From Leptodactylus fallax (Eukaryota; Chordata; Amphibia; Anura; Leptodactylidae), in contig CAMRHE010000157.1 of assembly GCA_947044405.1 (NCBI GenBank), positions 3,920,501-3,984,500 of the forward strand: DNA of 64,000 bases, read 5' to 3'. The translations under genes were made by a program, and so were the position numbers. Positions 12,801-27,400 of this stretch are shown piece by piece; the first letter of the stretch is position 1; each line of letters opens with the position of its first letter. The notes under the pieces were generated by a model. The model saw nothing but the letters and a program-made list of their open reading frames with translations, did not search any database and was not told the DNA's origin.

Positions 12801-15800
12801 AAAAACTCACCAAACCACATTTCTGCAGACCTGTAATGTCTGCAGCTCGGTGCTCATTGCGCTTCCCTGCCGCAGACATTATCAGCCGAAGGCTGAATAA
12901 TGGAGCACGGAGCTAATAGCTCAATGCTCCACTATTGTATTCAACCTCTATCTGTGTCCTAAACACACAGATAGAGGTGAAATCACTGCCTTCTGCACGG
13001 AACAGCAGGACATTACCCAGAATGTGGGATTGTCCCGCTTGAACCGGGGTGGCTGAGGGGGCCCCCGTAACCATAGGGTCTGGTGCAGCTGTACCGTTGC
13101 ACCTATGGTTAAAGCGGCCCTGATTTATTGATAACACTGCTGATTATTATTCATTGATATACTCATTAAATTGTTTTCTGATCATTACAGAAAGACTTAA
13201 TAGTGAATTATGACATACACAGAGTGATGGGCGTCGATGCTTTAGCCTCTTCCCATCCACTTACATCAAAAGAAGAAGATGTGAACAGTCCAGCTGAAAT
13301 AAGTGCACTCTTTGATTCTATTACATATAGTAAGGTAAACTGGTTACCACACTTGAGCCCATACATGTAATTTGTTAGAATATCCCTTTAGGGATATGTG
13401 GTCAAAATCTGCACAGCAGGACTGATTGTGATTTGGACACAACTATTCTGTGTTTATATAGGTCAAACATGATTTACAAATAAAAAAACACAAATCTGTT
13501 GCTATATTTCACATCTTTGAAGGGGTTTTCCAGGCTAAAAATATTGATGACTTCTCCTAAGAATAAGTCTTCACTATTAGAATGGTGAGGGTCTAACACC
13601 CCCATTGATCAGCTGTTCTTAGCAGTTGATACACAGAGAATGGAGCAGGAAGGAGACAGCCCTATACTCTGTAGTGGTCAGACGAAGAACTACAGCTCAG
13701 CTTGCTACAGTGACTCAGTTCAGGCACTACACATAGAACAGAGTTCTCAAAAGTCTTGGAAACCCTCTTAAGGCTAAGGCCCCATGTTGCGAAAATGCAG
13801 CATTTTTTGTTGTCGATTTTGCTGTGGTTTTTTTGAGCCAAAGTCAGGAGTGGATTGAAAAGGAATGGAAAACTTAAAGGAAGCTCTTAGACGTTTCCCT
13901 TGTGTTAAATCCACTCCTGACTTTGGCTCAAAAAACCGTAGCAAAATCTGGAAAGGAACAGGTGAATTTCTGCAAAGTGGGGCCTTAGCCTAAAAGTGAA
14001 TGTACTTTTTTTTTTTTAATCAAAATGTTGTTTTTAGGTGTGTAATTCTTCTGGTAAACTTTTTTTAACATTTTTTATAGTGGTTGGAGGTTATTTTCTG
14101 ATTCAGAATTTTAAATCTTACTGTCCCTTCAGTAGTTGTTGCAGGCGTACATTTGTCTATGTATGGAATTTCTAACTTTGTGTCAGAAAAAGGAAAGTTC
14201 TGACCAATACCAATAAAAAGATCAATTAAGAAATGAATCAGAACAGAGTTCTGAACCGACGTAGATAAAAACATAAAATGGTTTGGCATGCAAAAACTAA
14301 CAATCATCTAAATATAACTGAAATCCTAAATCCATATTTATTTCTGGTCAAGAACAAACTGAGCATATATTAAACAGAATATACATAGCATAGTACAAGA
14401 ACCTGTATTTCATTTCCTTTATAAAGCATCATAAATTTCATTTTAGGGTGCAGCAGTCATTCGAATGTTGTCCTCATTTCTCACTGAAGACCTTTTTGTA
14501 GAGGGACTTCGAGTAAGTATCACCTACATATAAGATGTTATACCTTGTTAATTCCCTGCAATAAATGTTCCATTGCTGTAACTTGAGTTCCCAGGACAAA
14601 GAGTAACTGTTGGTTTAAATTTTGTAAATTAATAGTTCAAGTAAATATAAGAAACTTTGTAATATATCTTATCAGAGGAAAATGCTTCTATTTCCAATCA
14701 GACTCTTCTCCTGCATAGAAGTCTATGGAGAGGGAAGGCAGAGGAGAAAGACACAGATGAGCTGCTGCAAATACAGCAATCTATCGCCAGATGCGGCCCC
14801 GGCATTAAAACTGCTGGACAACTGCTAAACACTTACTGTTATCTTAAGCATAATGTGTCTGTATCTTAATCGGTGGACTGCGCCTCCTCCCCTCTCTCCT
14901 CTCCATAGACCTCTTTGTAGCCTGATCTGTCTGTGAGCTGTAAACTATATTCAATGAAGATGGTTCTGAGCAGTGAATTAAGCAGTTTATCAAGCAGGAA
15001 AGGAGATGATAACAGGGAATAGATGCATTCTCCCCCAAGGAGATATATTACAAAGTTTCTTATTTTCACCTGAACTATTCATTTAGAAATAAAAATTGAA
15101 ACGGCGGGTACTCTTTGACCACTTCCAGACCATCCATTGGGTATTTACATCTGGAATGTGGTTGCCTAGTTCTGCAAGGACGTACCGGTACGTCCAAGCA
15201 GAATTCAGCAGCTGCTGAAACGGGGAGCTGGCTGTAACTTCAGCCGGAGCTCCTAGAGAGAAGACGAGAAGGTTGATTACCTTCCCTGCCTTTCTGATCG
15301 CTGTGTATTCAGCACCTAATGATCGCTGTATACAGCGCTATGGGCGCCGCCATCTTGCGGCTCCCCTCTGACACGGTCATGTGATCCACCGGGATCAGAG
15401 TCTGTTAGAGCTGCTGGGTCCAACAGGACCCAGATCAGTTCTATAGTAATGTGAAAGTCACGTGCAGGAGGCTGTATTCCTCCTGCAACTGGGGCTAAAT
15501 GTACCTGCCCCAGTTACAGGGGAAATCAGCCTCCTCATGGCTTATCATTTGAAGTATCAGCGTCCACCATCAGGGCGCTGAGAACTGCAGTTTTTACTGC
15601 ATTATCATTCTTATAGGTTAGATAAAATCTTTTCAATTGTCCCCTGATGAACCTGGCACCTATCTTCCAGGGGAAATGAAGATAACAATAATGTTTGCAA
15701 ATAGAGGGAATTAAGAGTATCTCTGCAAATAGACATAGGAGCCTTACGCATGCATCAGTGTTATATCCTGAATAGGCTCTGGAGATTTTGGAGTGGTTTG

Positions 15801-18800
15801 GCTTAGTAATTGAAAAGGGGATTGATCGCTTATAAGGGTCATATGCTTGAGCTATTAGCCACCACATTTCTAACCACTATTATTATTATTATATTTTAAT
15901 CTTTTTGATATGCCTTGGCGCTTATTATTTTGCTCCCATTACTAGAAATCAGTGTTTGGAGGGTAATTGATTCAAAGTGCTTGATAGAGAAACAGAAAAA
16001 GACATAGTGTGTTTAATATGCCTTAAAATATTGTCTTATTCACATCAAGCTCGTTGTAATTTATTTATTTTTGGATATATATATATATCAGGAGTATTTT
16101 AATATATTTAATAAAAGTTGAGTTTTATATTATTTTGCCATTCTTTATGGTAACAATTGGAGAATTATAATTGACCTTTGGTAGTGGAAATCAGTCTCCC
16201 CAACAGAAAAAAAAAAGTGATGAGATGTCCCCAAAGCTCTATTATGACCTCAGGGAGACACAATGTTTAAAAAAAAAAAAAAAAAAAATAGAAAAGTTAA
16301 AAAAATGTAAATAAAATAATTTAAAAAATAAATAAAATAATACTCCAATAAAACGCCGTTATTAAAGGTTATAGCCCCACCCCTGATGACACCATACAAA
16401 ATAAAAATTACCGTAATGGAGAAGAAAAACTATTTTAGCAAGTTTTCTAGTAGCACTTTGTGTTATTAAATTAAAAAAAATGAAAAGTGAAAAGCAGACA
16501 CGTTTTCCCTCATCTTTTGTTTATATTTTCCCAGATATAAAAAAATTAAAACACATGCAAAAATAAAAACAACATAAAAATAAAGCCTTATGTGTCACCA
16601 AAAAAAGACGCAGAAATTAGTTGAATAACGAAAATGATAAAAATGTTATAGCTCTCCAAAACTGCACATACAAAAAACTTGAAAATGTGCCTGATCTGGT
16701 AAAGCATCTGGTATGGAAGTGGTTAGGGAAATCTATACATAGTAAACTACATGCATGACATAGATTTTATATGCCGCATAACTACTGCACCTATGATACA
16801 GTTATGTAGAATATGACTAATACAAAAAAGCACACTGGGAAATAACTCTACTTTGACCTGGTACTATACCAGCGTACAGGTGAGGTTCCACTTTAAAGCC
16901 ACTTTAAATATTATATTACAAAATTGTATTAAAGGTGATTATCCCAGATATAGTGCTTTCATCATAATTGCGCCCTACAGGTTCATACAAGTTGAGTGTG
17001 CATGGTAGTAAGTGGCAATACTAGAAAGTACAATATAACCTGTAATGTATAGTTATGGGCATGAGACATTTGACTGTGATATCGCAAGAATGTTGATTGT
17101 TTTTTGATTATCGCATACCTCATCCATTTTTTTCTCATAGGGTTTAATAAACATTGCATGTAATGTAATTTAATGCTGGCTGTATCACAATGTAATTTCA
17201 ATATACTAAATTTCCTTAAAAAAGTAGGATCCTCCCTTAAAGGAAGTCTGTCACCAGAATAGTCCCTATTGGACTACAAGCACAGTCAGATAGTGGGGTT
17301 CACGTGAATAAAAATTTGCACCAAACAACTCATTAGCATATCTGCAAAAAAGCTAATATTAATCAGAAAAATTGTTTTATTCACATGAACCATGGATGTA
17401 TGACTATGATTATAGTTCAATAGGGACTCTTCTGAAATATTTTAAATTGTAGTCAGTAGCTATTCCCTGAGAAATCCTTCAGCTTAGGCCCTTATAAGTA
17501 TACTAGGGGTCTTTCACATATGCACCTAGTGAATTTTATTGCAAGACACACATTAGTGTGTATTTCCTATTACCAGTATTCATTTTCTATGCATTGTGTA
17601 TGCCCTATTGATGAATATGAATTTTACCTATCATTGCTCACCACAATTTTTGTGAGTGAAACATTATCTTTATTTAGTTTTATTATTTTTTATTTGGCTT
17701 ACTTATATAGCGCCAACATATTCTGCAGTGCTCTACAGAGATATTGTCAACACTGTCCCAAGTAGGGTGCACAATCTAAATTCTAAATTCCTTATCAGTA
17801 TGTCTTTTGGAATGTAGGAGGAAGCCGGAGTACATGGAGGAAACCCATGCAAACACAGGGAGAACATCCAAACTCCATGCAGATGTTGTCTGTGGCTGGA
17901 TTCGAACCTAGGACTTCATAGATTTAGTCTTTGATCTTAAAGGGATTGTCCACACTACTGGTATTGGTGACCTATCCTAAGGATAGATCATCAATACTGA
18001 AAGGCTGGAAATCCATTTAAAGAATATGTGTAATACAGATAAAAATGCAATAATAACAGCAATAAGAATTCTTCTCACTCATTGTAATAAAAAACTAATG
18101 TAGAGGTCATTATTTAATCATGTTTTTTCTCTCCCTAGACTTACCTTAAACAATTTGCATATAACAACACCGTGTATACTGACCTGTGGGATCACTTACA
18201 AGTAGTAAGTTAATATATTTAAGACATATATTATTTAATACACAAACAATGGGTCATTTGGACATTCTACCTTACTATACATCCCAATGATAAAGAATAT
18301 CTCTCCAATTTGGTAACATATATAACTGTATTACAAAATCCCAATAAATATTTCTGTGTACTACATGATTGCCTAGCAGCCAGCAGGTACATTGCCTGGG
18401 TCTGTGTTCCAAACCCCAGGGAATGGAAGAAAGGTACTAGACTGTGTCTTGTCAGATGTAACCATATCTGCAACATTAATGTGGGAAATCTGCAGCAGAA
18501 AAAAATACCAAATGGTCCGATTTGTTTTGTGGATTTCATAATGGTAATGTTACATATTTGCCACAAATGCCACTGTTTGTATTCCAAAGGGTTAAACCCA
18601 CTAAGAAATCCCACAGAACAAACAGATATATCGCAGGCTTAAAATACACACCACAGATCAATTTCTGCTGATGATTTTTTTCTGCAGCTTGCAGTTGAGG
18701 TTTAGTCAAATCCAGGATGTCTAAACATAAGCAAAGGCCGGGGACACAAACTGTGAACATGCTGCTGAATTTCCGTCAGGAGATTTCATCCACAATGCTG

Positions 18801-19407
18801 CAACTGTATATTGCTCCACTTTAGCCACCAGCTAATCCGGCCACAATCCTTCCCTTAGTATCCCCATTTGATAATTTAAAGGGGTGCTCCAACTCATTTT
18901 TAAAACATTTAATAGTGCTGTTGAGAGGACTAGCAAAGTAAAAAAAAAAAAAAAAACGTTACTTACCTTAATCTTAATCCATTTCCAGTGGTGATAGCTC
19001 CTGGGGTCTTCTGATCACAGCCCACCCCCACCCAGGCATCAGTGGTTATTTCTTCACAAAGGACACATGACTGACAGTGATGTGCCATTTGTGAAGAAGT
19101 CACCACTGAGGATTGTTATTGACTGCAGCTTTCACCTGGGACGAACAAAACGTCGCTGGTGATGTCAGCTGGGGGAGCTTGTAATCAGAAGACCGAGCTG
19201 CCATGGCTGGAATCAGAAGACCAAAGAGAGTTTATTAATAGAGTTCCAGCCCAGACCATAGTTCCATAGTTATTGAGCATTTTTTATTTGGTGATAGGTC
19301 CTCCTTAAAAAAAAATAATTATGATAATGATAATAATAATAATGATAATGAATAGTTAAAATTTAAAATGAAAGATTTGGTGATTGTTAGTTCTACAGTA
19401 CAAAAAA

Positions 19408-19441
<34 letters not shown>

Positions 19442-21382
19442 TATACTGTATATACATATGTATGTAGTATATCTTTTTTATTTAGTATGTATACTTTTGT
19501 TTTTGCTAGGCTATAGATAAAAACAATTTTCAGCTTGAAAACCAAAAAATTGAAGAAATCATGAACACATGGATCTTGCAGATGGGTTTTCCCGTGGTGA
19601 CGATAGATACAACTCGTGGATTTGTAGAACAGAAACATTTTCTCTTAGATCCAAATGCCACAGTCACTCAGCCATCAGAGTTTAAGTAAGATCAATATTC
19701 TTTCCCATGAATATGTATTTGTCATATATATATATACAGTCATATGAAAAAGTTTGGGCACCCCTGTTAATCTTAATCATTTTTAGTTCTAAATATTTGG
19801 GTGTTTGCAACAGCCATTTCAATTTGATATATCTAATAACTGATGGACACAGTAATATTTCAGGATTGAAATGAGGTTTATTGTACTAACAGAAAATGTG
19901 CAATATGCATGAAACCAAAATTTGACCGGTGCAAAAGTATGGGCACCTCAACAGAAAAGTGACATTAATATTTAGTAGATCCTCCTTTTGCAAAAATAAC
20001 AGCCTCTAGTCGCTTCCTGTAGCTTTTAATCAGTTCCTGGATCCTGGATGAAGGTATTTTTGACCATTCCTCTTTACAAAACAATTCCAGTTCAGTTAAG
20101 TTTGATGGTCGCCGAGCATGGACAGCCCGCTTCAAATTATCCCACAGATGTTCAATGATATTCAGGTCTGGGGACTGGGATGGCCATTCCAGAACATTGT
20201 AATTGTTCCTCTGCATGAATGCCTGAGTAGATTTGGAGCTGTGTTTTGGATCATTGTCTTGCTGAAATATCCATCCCCGGCGTAACTTCAAATTCGTCAC
20301 TGATTCTTGTACATTATTCTCAAGAATCTGCTGATACTGAGTTGAATCCATGCGACCCTCAACTTTAACAAGATTCCCGGTGCCGGCATTGGCCACACAG
20401 CCCCAAAGCATGATGGAACCTCCACCAAATTTTACAGTGGGTAGCAAGTGTTTTTCTTGGAATGCTGTGTTTTTTTGACGCCATGCATAACGCCTTTTTG
20501 TATGACCAAACAACTCAATCTTTGTTTCATCAGTCCACAGGACCTTCTTCCAAAATGAAGCTGGCTTGTCCAAATGTGCTTTTGCATACCTCAGGCGACT
20601 CTGTTTGTGGCGTGCTTTCAGAAACGGTTTCTTTCGCATCACTCTCCCATACAGCTTCTCCTTGTGCAAAGTGTGCTGTATTGTTGACCGATGCACAGTG
20701 ACACCATCTGCAGCAAGATAATGCTGCAGCTCTTTGGAGGTGGTCTGTGGATTGTCCTTGACTGTTCTCACCATTCTTCTTCTCTGCCTTTCTGATATTT
20801 TTCTTGGCCTGCCACTTCTGGGCTTAACAAGAACTGTCCCTGTGGTCTTCCATTTCCTTACTATGTTCCTCACAGTGGAAACTGACAGGTTAAATCTCTG
20901 AGACAACTTTTTGTATCCTTCCCCTGAACAACTATGTTGAACAATCTTTGTTTTCAGATCATTTGAGAGTTGTTTTGAGGAGCCCATGATGCCACTCTTC
21001 AGAGGAGATTCAAATAGGAGAACAACTTGCAATTGGCCACCTTAAATACCTTTTCTCATGATTGGATACACCTGGCTATGAAGTTCAAAGCTCAGTGAGG
21101 TTACAAAACCAATTTTGTGCTTCAGTAAGTCAGTAAAAAGTAGTTAGGAGTATTCAAATCAATAAAATGATAAGGGTACCCAAATTTTTGCACCGGTCAA
21201 ATTTTGGTTTAATGCATATTGCACATTTTCTGTTAGTACAATAAACCTCATTTCAATCCTGAAATATTACTGTGTCCATCAGGTATTAGATATATCAAAT
21301 TGAAATGGCTGTTGCAAACACCCAAATATTTAGAACTAAAAATGATTAAGATTAATAGGGGTGCCCAAACTTTTTCATATGA

Positions 21383-21428
<46 letters not shown>

Positions 21429-24400
21429 TACATGACCAAAAGTTTGGACACACCTTCTCATTCCAGAGTTTTCTGTATTTTCATGACTATAAAAATTGTA
21501 GATTCACACTGAAGGCATCAAAACTATGAATTAACACATGTGGAATTATATACTTAACAAAAAAGTGTGAAACAACTGAAAATATGTCTTATATTCTAGG
21601 TTCTTCAAAGTAGCCACCTTTTGCTTTGATTACTGCTTTGCACACTCTTGGCATTCTCTTGAGCTTGAGCTTCAAGAGATAGTCACCTGAAATGGCTCTT
21701 CCAACAGTCTTGAAGGAGTTCCCAGAGATGCTTAGCACTTGTTGGCCCTTTTGCCTTCACTCTGCGGTCCAGTTCACCCCAAACCATCTGGATTGGGTTC
21801 AGGTCTGGTGACTGTGGAGGCCAGGTCATCTGGCGTAGCACCCCATCACTCTCCTCTTGTTCAAATAGCCCTTACACAGTCTGGAGGTGTGTTTGGGGTC
21901 ATTGTCCTGTTGAAAAATAAATGATGGTCCAACTAAACGCAAACCGGATGGAATAGCTGCCGCTGCAAGATGCTGTGGTAACCATGCTGGTTCAGTATTC
22001 CTTCAATTTTGAATAAATCCCCAACAGTGTCACCAGCAAAGCACCCCCACACCATCACCCCTCCTCCTCCATGCTTCACGGTGGGAACCAGGCATGTAGA
22101 GTCCATTCGTTCACCTTTTCTGCGTCGCACAAAGACACGGTGGTTGGAACCAAAGATCTCAAATTTGGACTCATCAGACCAAAGCACAGATTTCCACAGG
22201 TCTAATGTCCATTCCTTGTGTTCTTTAGCCCAAACAAGTCTCTTGTGCTTGTTGCCTGTCCTTAGCAGTGGTTTCCTAGCAGATATTTTACCATGAAGGC
22301 CTGCTGCACACAGTCTCCTCTTAACAGTTGTTGTAGAGATGTGTCTGTTGCTAGAACTCTGTGTGGCATTGACCTGGTCTCTAATCTGAGCTGCTGTTAA
22401 CCTGCGATTTCTGAGGCTGGTGACTCAGATGAACTTATCCTCCGCAACAGTGGTTGACTCTTGGTCTTCCTTTCCTGGGGCGGCCTCATGTGAGCCAGTT
22501 TCTTTGTAGCGCTTGATGGTTTTGGTCACTGCACTTGGGGACACTTTCAAAGTTTTCCCAATTTCGGACTGACTGACCTTCATTTCTTAAAGTAATGATG
22601 GCCACTCATTTTTCTTTACTTAGCTGCTTTTTTCTTGCCATAATACAAATTCTAACACTCCATTTAGTAGGACTATCAGCTGTGTATCCACCTGACTTCT
22701 GAACAACACAACTGATGGTCCCAATCCCATTTATAAGGCAAGAAATCCCACTTATTAAACCTGACAGGGCACACCTGTGAAGTGAAAACCATATCAGGTG
22801 ACTACCTCTTGAAGCTCATCAAGAGAATGCCAAGAGTGTGCAAAGCAGTAATCAAAGCAAAAGGTGGCTACTTTGAAGAACCTAGAATATAAGACATATT
22901 TTCAGTTGTTTCACACTTTTTTGTTAAGTATATAATTCCACATGTGTTAATTCATAGTTTTGATGCCTTCAGTGTGAATCTACAATTTTTATAGTCATGA
23001 AAATACAGAAAACTCTTGGAATGAGAAGGTGTGTCCAAACTTTTGGTCTGTACTGTATATATATTATCTAAAGGAAGACAAGTTGTAGAAAGTGTTAGGG
23101 AATATTCAAGCGGGCAGATTTTTTGCAGAAATTTATGTTATCTAAAAATAGTTCATTTTAGGACCTATTTACATGTCTGCTTTTAGTAGACAAGTGATGT
23201 CCGTTTAAATCACGCACACATTGACTTTAATGAATGGATGTAGATGACTATTCATTTAACAGTGGTCACTGCTCCCTCTGCAGCAACCAATGATGCTGCT
23301 GATTGGTCTCAGTGGTCACATGGGGCACAGGGCTTCCAGGGACCGAGGCACAGCGCACACTGAATGGACTGCAATGGTGAACAGAACTTTTGCTACTTTT
23401 TTTTTTTCCAATACCTTTTGTACCTGATCACTAAGAGTATATTTACACATGGCAGATTCATAAGTATGGAACAGCTGCAGAAATTTCTACAAGAAATTTG
23501 TCACATGTGAACATATTATACCCTAATTGTAAAGAAAGCAATCTTCTGATTTTTTTCTATCTGTTATATGTACAGTACATGTATCATCTGTCTTTATTTC
23601 TGTCTATATAGTTTATGTGCAATAGGCTGGGTTTCTACAGGACATACTATAGTTTACAAAGCTTCCACCACAAAAAATACCTTCCTTTATATTTTCCATT
23701 CCCTTTGTAACCACTCTTTCTTTGCTTTGGCTGAAAAAAAAAAAACAGCAAAATCTGCAACAAAAAAAAAAATCAGCTTTTCTGAAACATATGGCCTCAG
23801 GCTTATTTCCAAAAAAAAAACACTGTACCCATACCTTCGGAGCCCAGCCTTATAGTAATGTCACTGTATTTAATATTTGTTAAACCAGTTTGCAAGGCAT
23901 AATTCTGTTCCTTATATCTACAATTCATCTTCTCAGCTATACCTGGATTGTACCTATCACTTACATCACCAGAACTAATCTCCAAAATAATTTCTGGCTT
24001 AAACAACGTTCAGGTAAGGAGATATGTTTGCTGTAGGAAGCATGTGTATTACAGTCTGTATTTCTCACAATTATATGGATGCTGTTAAAGGGAGCCTGTC
24101 ACATTGCCCATGCTGTAGGCAACATGGCATAGAACATAAGCTGCTACAAATTGATATACAGTTTTGTGGGGAAAAGACTGAGTTTTTTTTATGCTTAGGA
24201 GTCCACTAGGTGGTCCTACTTATTGACTAAAGGCTTTCTTTGTATACACAGTCACACGTGGAAGGCTGTCTAACATTGAATAGGAATGTCCGAGGGGACT
24301 CCTAAACTTAGAAAGAGCAAGGAAATAATGCAAATGAATCAAACATATACTGAATATATTCCCACAAAACTATTTATTAATTTGTTCAGATCAGTCTCCA

Positions 24401-27400
24401 TGTTTAACATGCAATGTGCGGCCTTAAGGGAAACCTCAGATTGTAAGTGAAAACTGATAAATCCATAGTCTTCTAAATAATAAATATATTTAAATGGCAA
24501 ATATTGTTTTACAACATTTTTTACAATATTAATTGTTGATCATTATGACATTATGGTATGTTAGGGAGAGAAGAAACAATGTGGTCAGTCCCACATGTGA
24601 AGCTTGCTCACCAGTGGTAGCAAATGGCCATATACAGTTGCAGGCTTTACCCACAATAGCTATTAGCCTCCAGGGGCAGACATTCCATGGTGCAGCTGCA
24701 CAGGGGCCCAGTAGGTCAGGGGGCCTATCACCTTAACAGTAACTTTCTACTATCTGGCTCTTACAGCAGGTAAATGTAAAGTAAGTTGCTCTGTTGGCTT
24801 TAAATCTTCAGTACGTCAATTATTGCTCTGGGTTTTCTACCTGTAGTGTTCAAGGGTTGAAAACGAGATCTACTGCAATTTCTAAGAGACCGCAGCAAAG
24901 ACCTTCTTATAGTGGCTGGTTTTTACATACTGAAGAAAATTCCGCACTGTGTTCATTCCGCTGGCCCCAGCCTAAGTTGTGAACAATCAGTAAGCTAGGG
25001 CACTTTCCATTCTACTTATAGGCTAAGACCCCACATAGTGAAATGCCGGTAAAAAACAGTGCAGAAAAAAACGAGTTTTTGCTGTATTTTTCTCTTCCCC
25101 TATTAAATCTATAGGGAAAACGATCACGATTCCACAGCTAAAACTAACAGTAAATTAACATGCTGCATTTTCCAACAAACGTGCAGCTTTTTCACAGCTT
25201 TTTTGTTTTCCATGGTGTGTGGATAAGATTAATAAAATCTCATTCACTTTGCTGGCACTATAAAAACCTACATTTTTTTCCGCTGCATTTCTGCAGTAGC
25301 CAAAAACACTGCATTTCTGCAACCATGGGTCCTTACCCTTAGCCTACATTCACAAAATTGCAAAAAATGTTTTCACAGATCCCTCATACATTGCCGTGAC
25401 AAAAACAGAGCATGACCTATATTTTGGCGGTCCCTTGCAACGGATGTCAAAATAGCTGTCATCATAATAGCCATTAATGAATATTATTGCAGCTGTGAGA
25501 TTTTTAATAGCCGTCACACAGCTGATTATGACGTTTGTGTGAATATAGGTTAGCGTATATTTACACATAGCAGATTTGATGTAGAAATTGCTGCAATTGC
25601 TCTATTCATGTGAATGGGGCTTGCAGAAATCCATGCGCTTACCGCCAAACAACCCTATTCAGATAAATAAACTGATTTAGCTTAAAGCTGGTTGCACACG
25701 ACCATGTGCTAACTGGCTGCCGTGAATGAACGGCATGGGTGGCGCACGGGGGACACGCAGATGTCACCCATGTGCCACCCGTACACCGGCTGTGCTTCCG
25801 TGGCCCCTTTAATTCAATGAATAGGTGCTACAAAAGCAGGGCCGCAAAATCAGAGAGTTATAGGACCTGTTCCATATTTTGCGGCCTGGACTGTCGGCCA
25901 GCACACGTGACCATGTCATTCACGGTCATGTGTACGGGCCCATAGAAATGAATGGGTCAGTGTGCTATCCAGGAAAAACCCGGATAGCACACTGACCAGA
26001 CATACGTCCGTCTGCAAGGGGGATAAGGCCCCACATCTTCTACTGAGTAGTATGGTATGGTTCAGCGTGAGTTGTAATTCTACATTTATGTTTCCTGTAT
26101 TTCAGCCACACACAATGAATTTGATTTAACTGGTCAAGGAAACAACTGGCTGCTTGCAAACATCAATGTGACTGGGTATTACAGGGTTAACTATGATGAT
26201 GGAAACTGGGACAGACTACTTGAGCAGCTGAACACTGATCTTTCAGTGAGTATTGGTAACTGGTTTGGCCCAACATACAGGATGTAAAAAAAAAGGTGCC
26301 AGGGCTATTGACTGTTCAGTAATAGTTATCTAATACTGTGTCCATGTTTAGTCTGCATGTCCCAGACTGAGCATGGCCATGTGAATGGGACTCACTGCAT
26401 CGTAGTGAGTTATGATGCAGAGAGCTCCCAAATGGCCGGAGCACTATAGTAGTGAACTGACATTGAGCTTTGAGTTCAGTACAGGCCATTTGGGAACTCA
26501 CTGATTATAACTCATTATGATGCAGTGAGTTCCATTCATTCAGCCATGGTCAGCCCAGAAATGCTGCCAGCATACAAATCGTGTTTCACAGATGGAACAA
26601 GATCATGTGAATAAGCCTTTAGTGACTACAGAACAGGTAGACCCAATGATTCACAGCTTATTTGCTAATCTTTTCTTCTCCATCCCACCCAGAATTCAAT
26701 GATGATTTCTCCCAGTCATGAATTATCTCTGCAGTTACCTGCACAAATATCTTTGGCTTTTCCAGCACCATCCTTAGTTATTCCCTATCCTCTACGCAAA
26801 CTGCCCATGCTGCCACTATTTTACTATTATTATGTCTACTGCCCCAGGTTCCCATATTACTGTACCTGCTGTATAGAAAAATTCCCCCTATACCATACTG
26901 CACAAGTCTTATATCCATGGTGTGTGGTGAACCCATTAGCAGACTGCTGTCTATGGAGTCCCATGCACAGACCATGGCGCAAAGAATGATGCCTATGTTT
27001 TCCTCACTCACACAGACTGCTTCCCATGGTCCCCTCTCACCCAGACTGCCCTTTCACATATCTCAGAAAACTAAAGAATGACTGATCAGCTTCCCGCTTC
27101 CTTCCTGCACTGATTATAAAGATAGAGTGCTGAGACAGACAGAGTGCTGTGAGCAGATAGACAACTGTGCAGCTGTAACCGCATGGCTGCACAACTCTCT
27201 CTGTGATGAAGCAGAGTACTTCATGAACACTTTGCACAATCTCCAAGGTAGGAGCTCAGGGAGTCTGCATGGGAGAAGACTTTCTCTGAGTAGAGGTGAG
27301 TGGGACCTCATGAAATGTAGCAGGATGCTACATTTCCCCTGCTGACAAACTTTATGCTCTGTATACACTATTCATTTAACCCTTACGTGACGAAGACATT

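Noticed and set aside
18202..18203. Alternative donor GTAGTA at ANPEP exon 9
   Set aside because: It would delete one residue and has a weaker consensus than GTAAGT three bases on.
20462..20701. Plus-strand frame inside Tc1 copy A, repeated at 48936-49175 in copy B
   Set aside because: It is the antisense shadow of the transposase gene, conserved only because the copies are nearly identical.
26699..26989. 96-codon open frame in ANPEP intron 12
   Set aside because: No homology, no splice support, low-complexity content.
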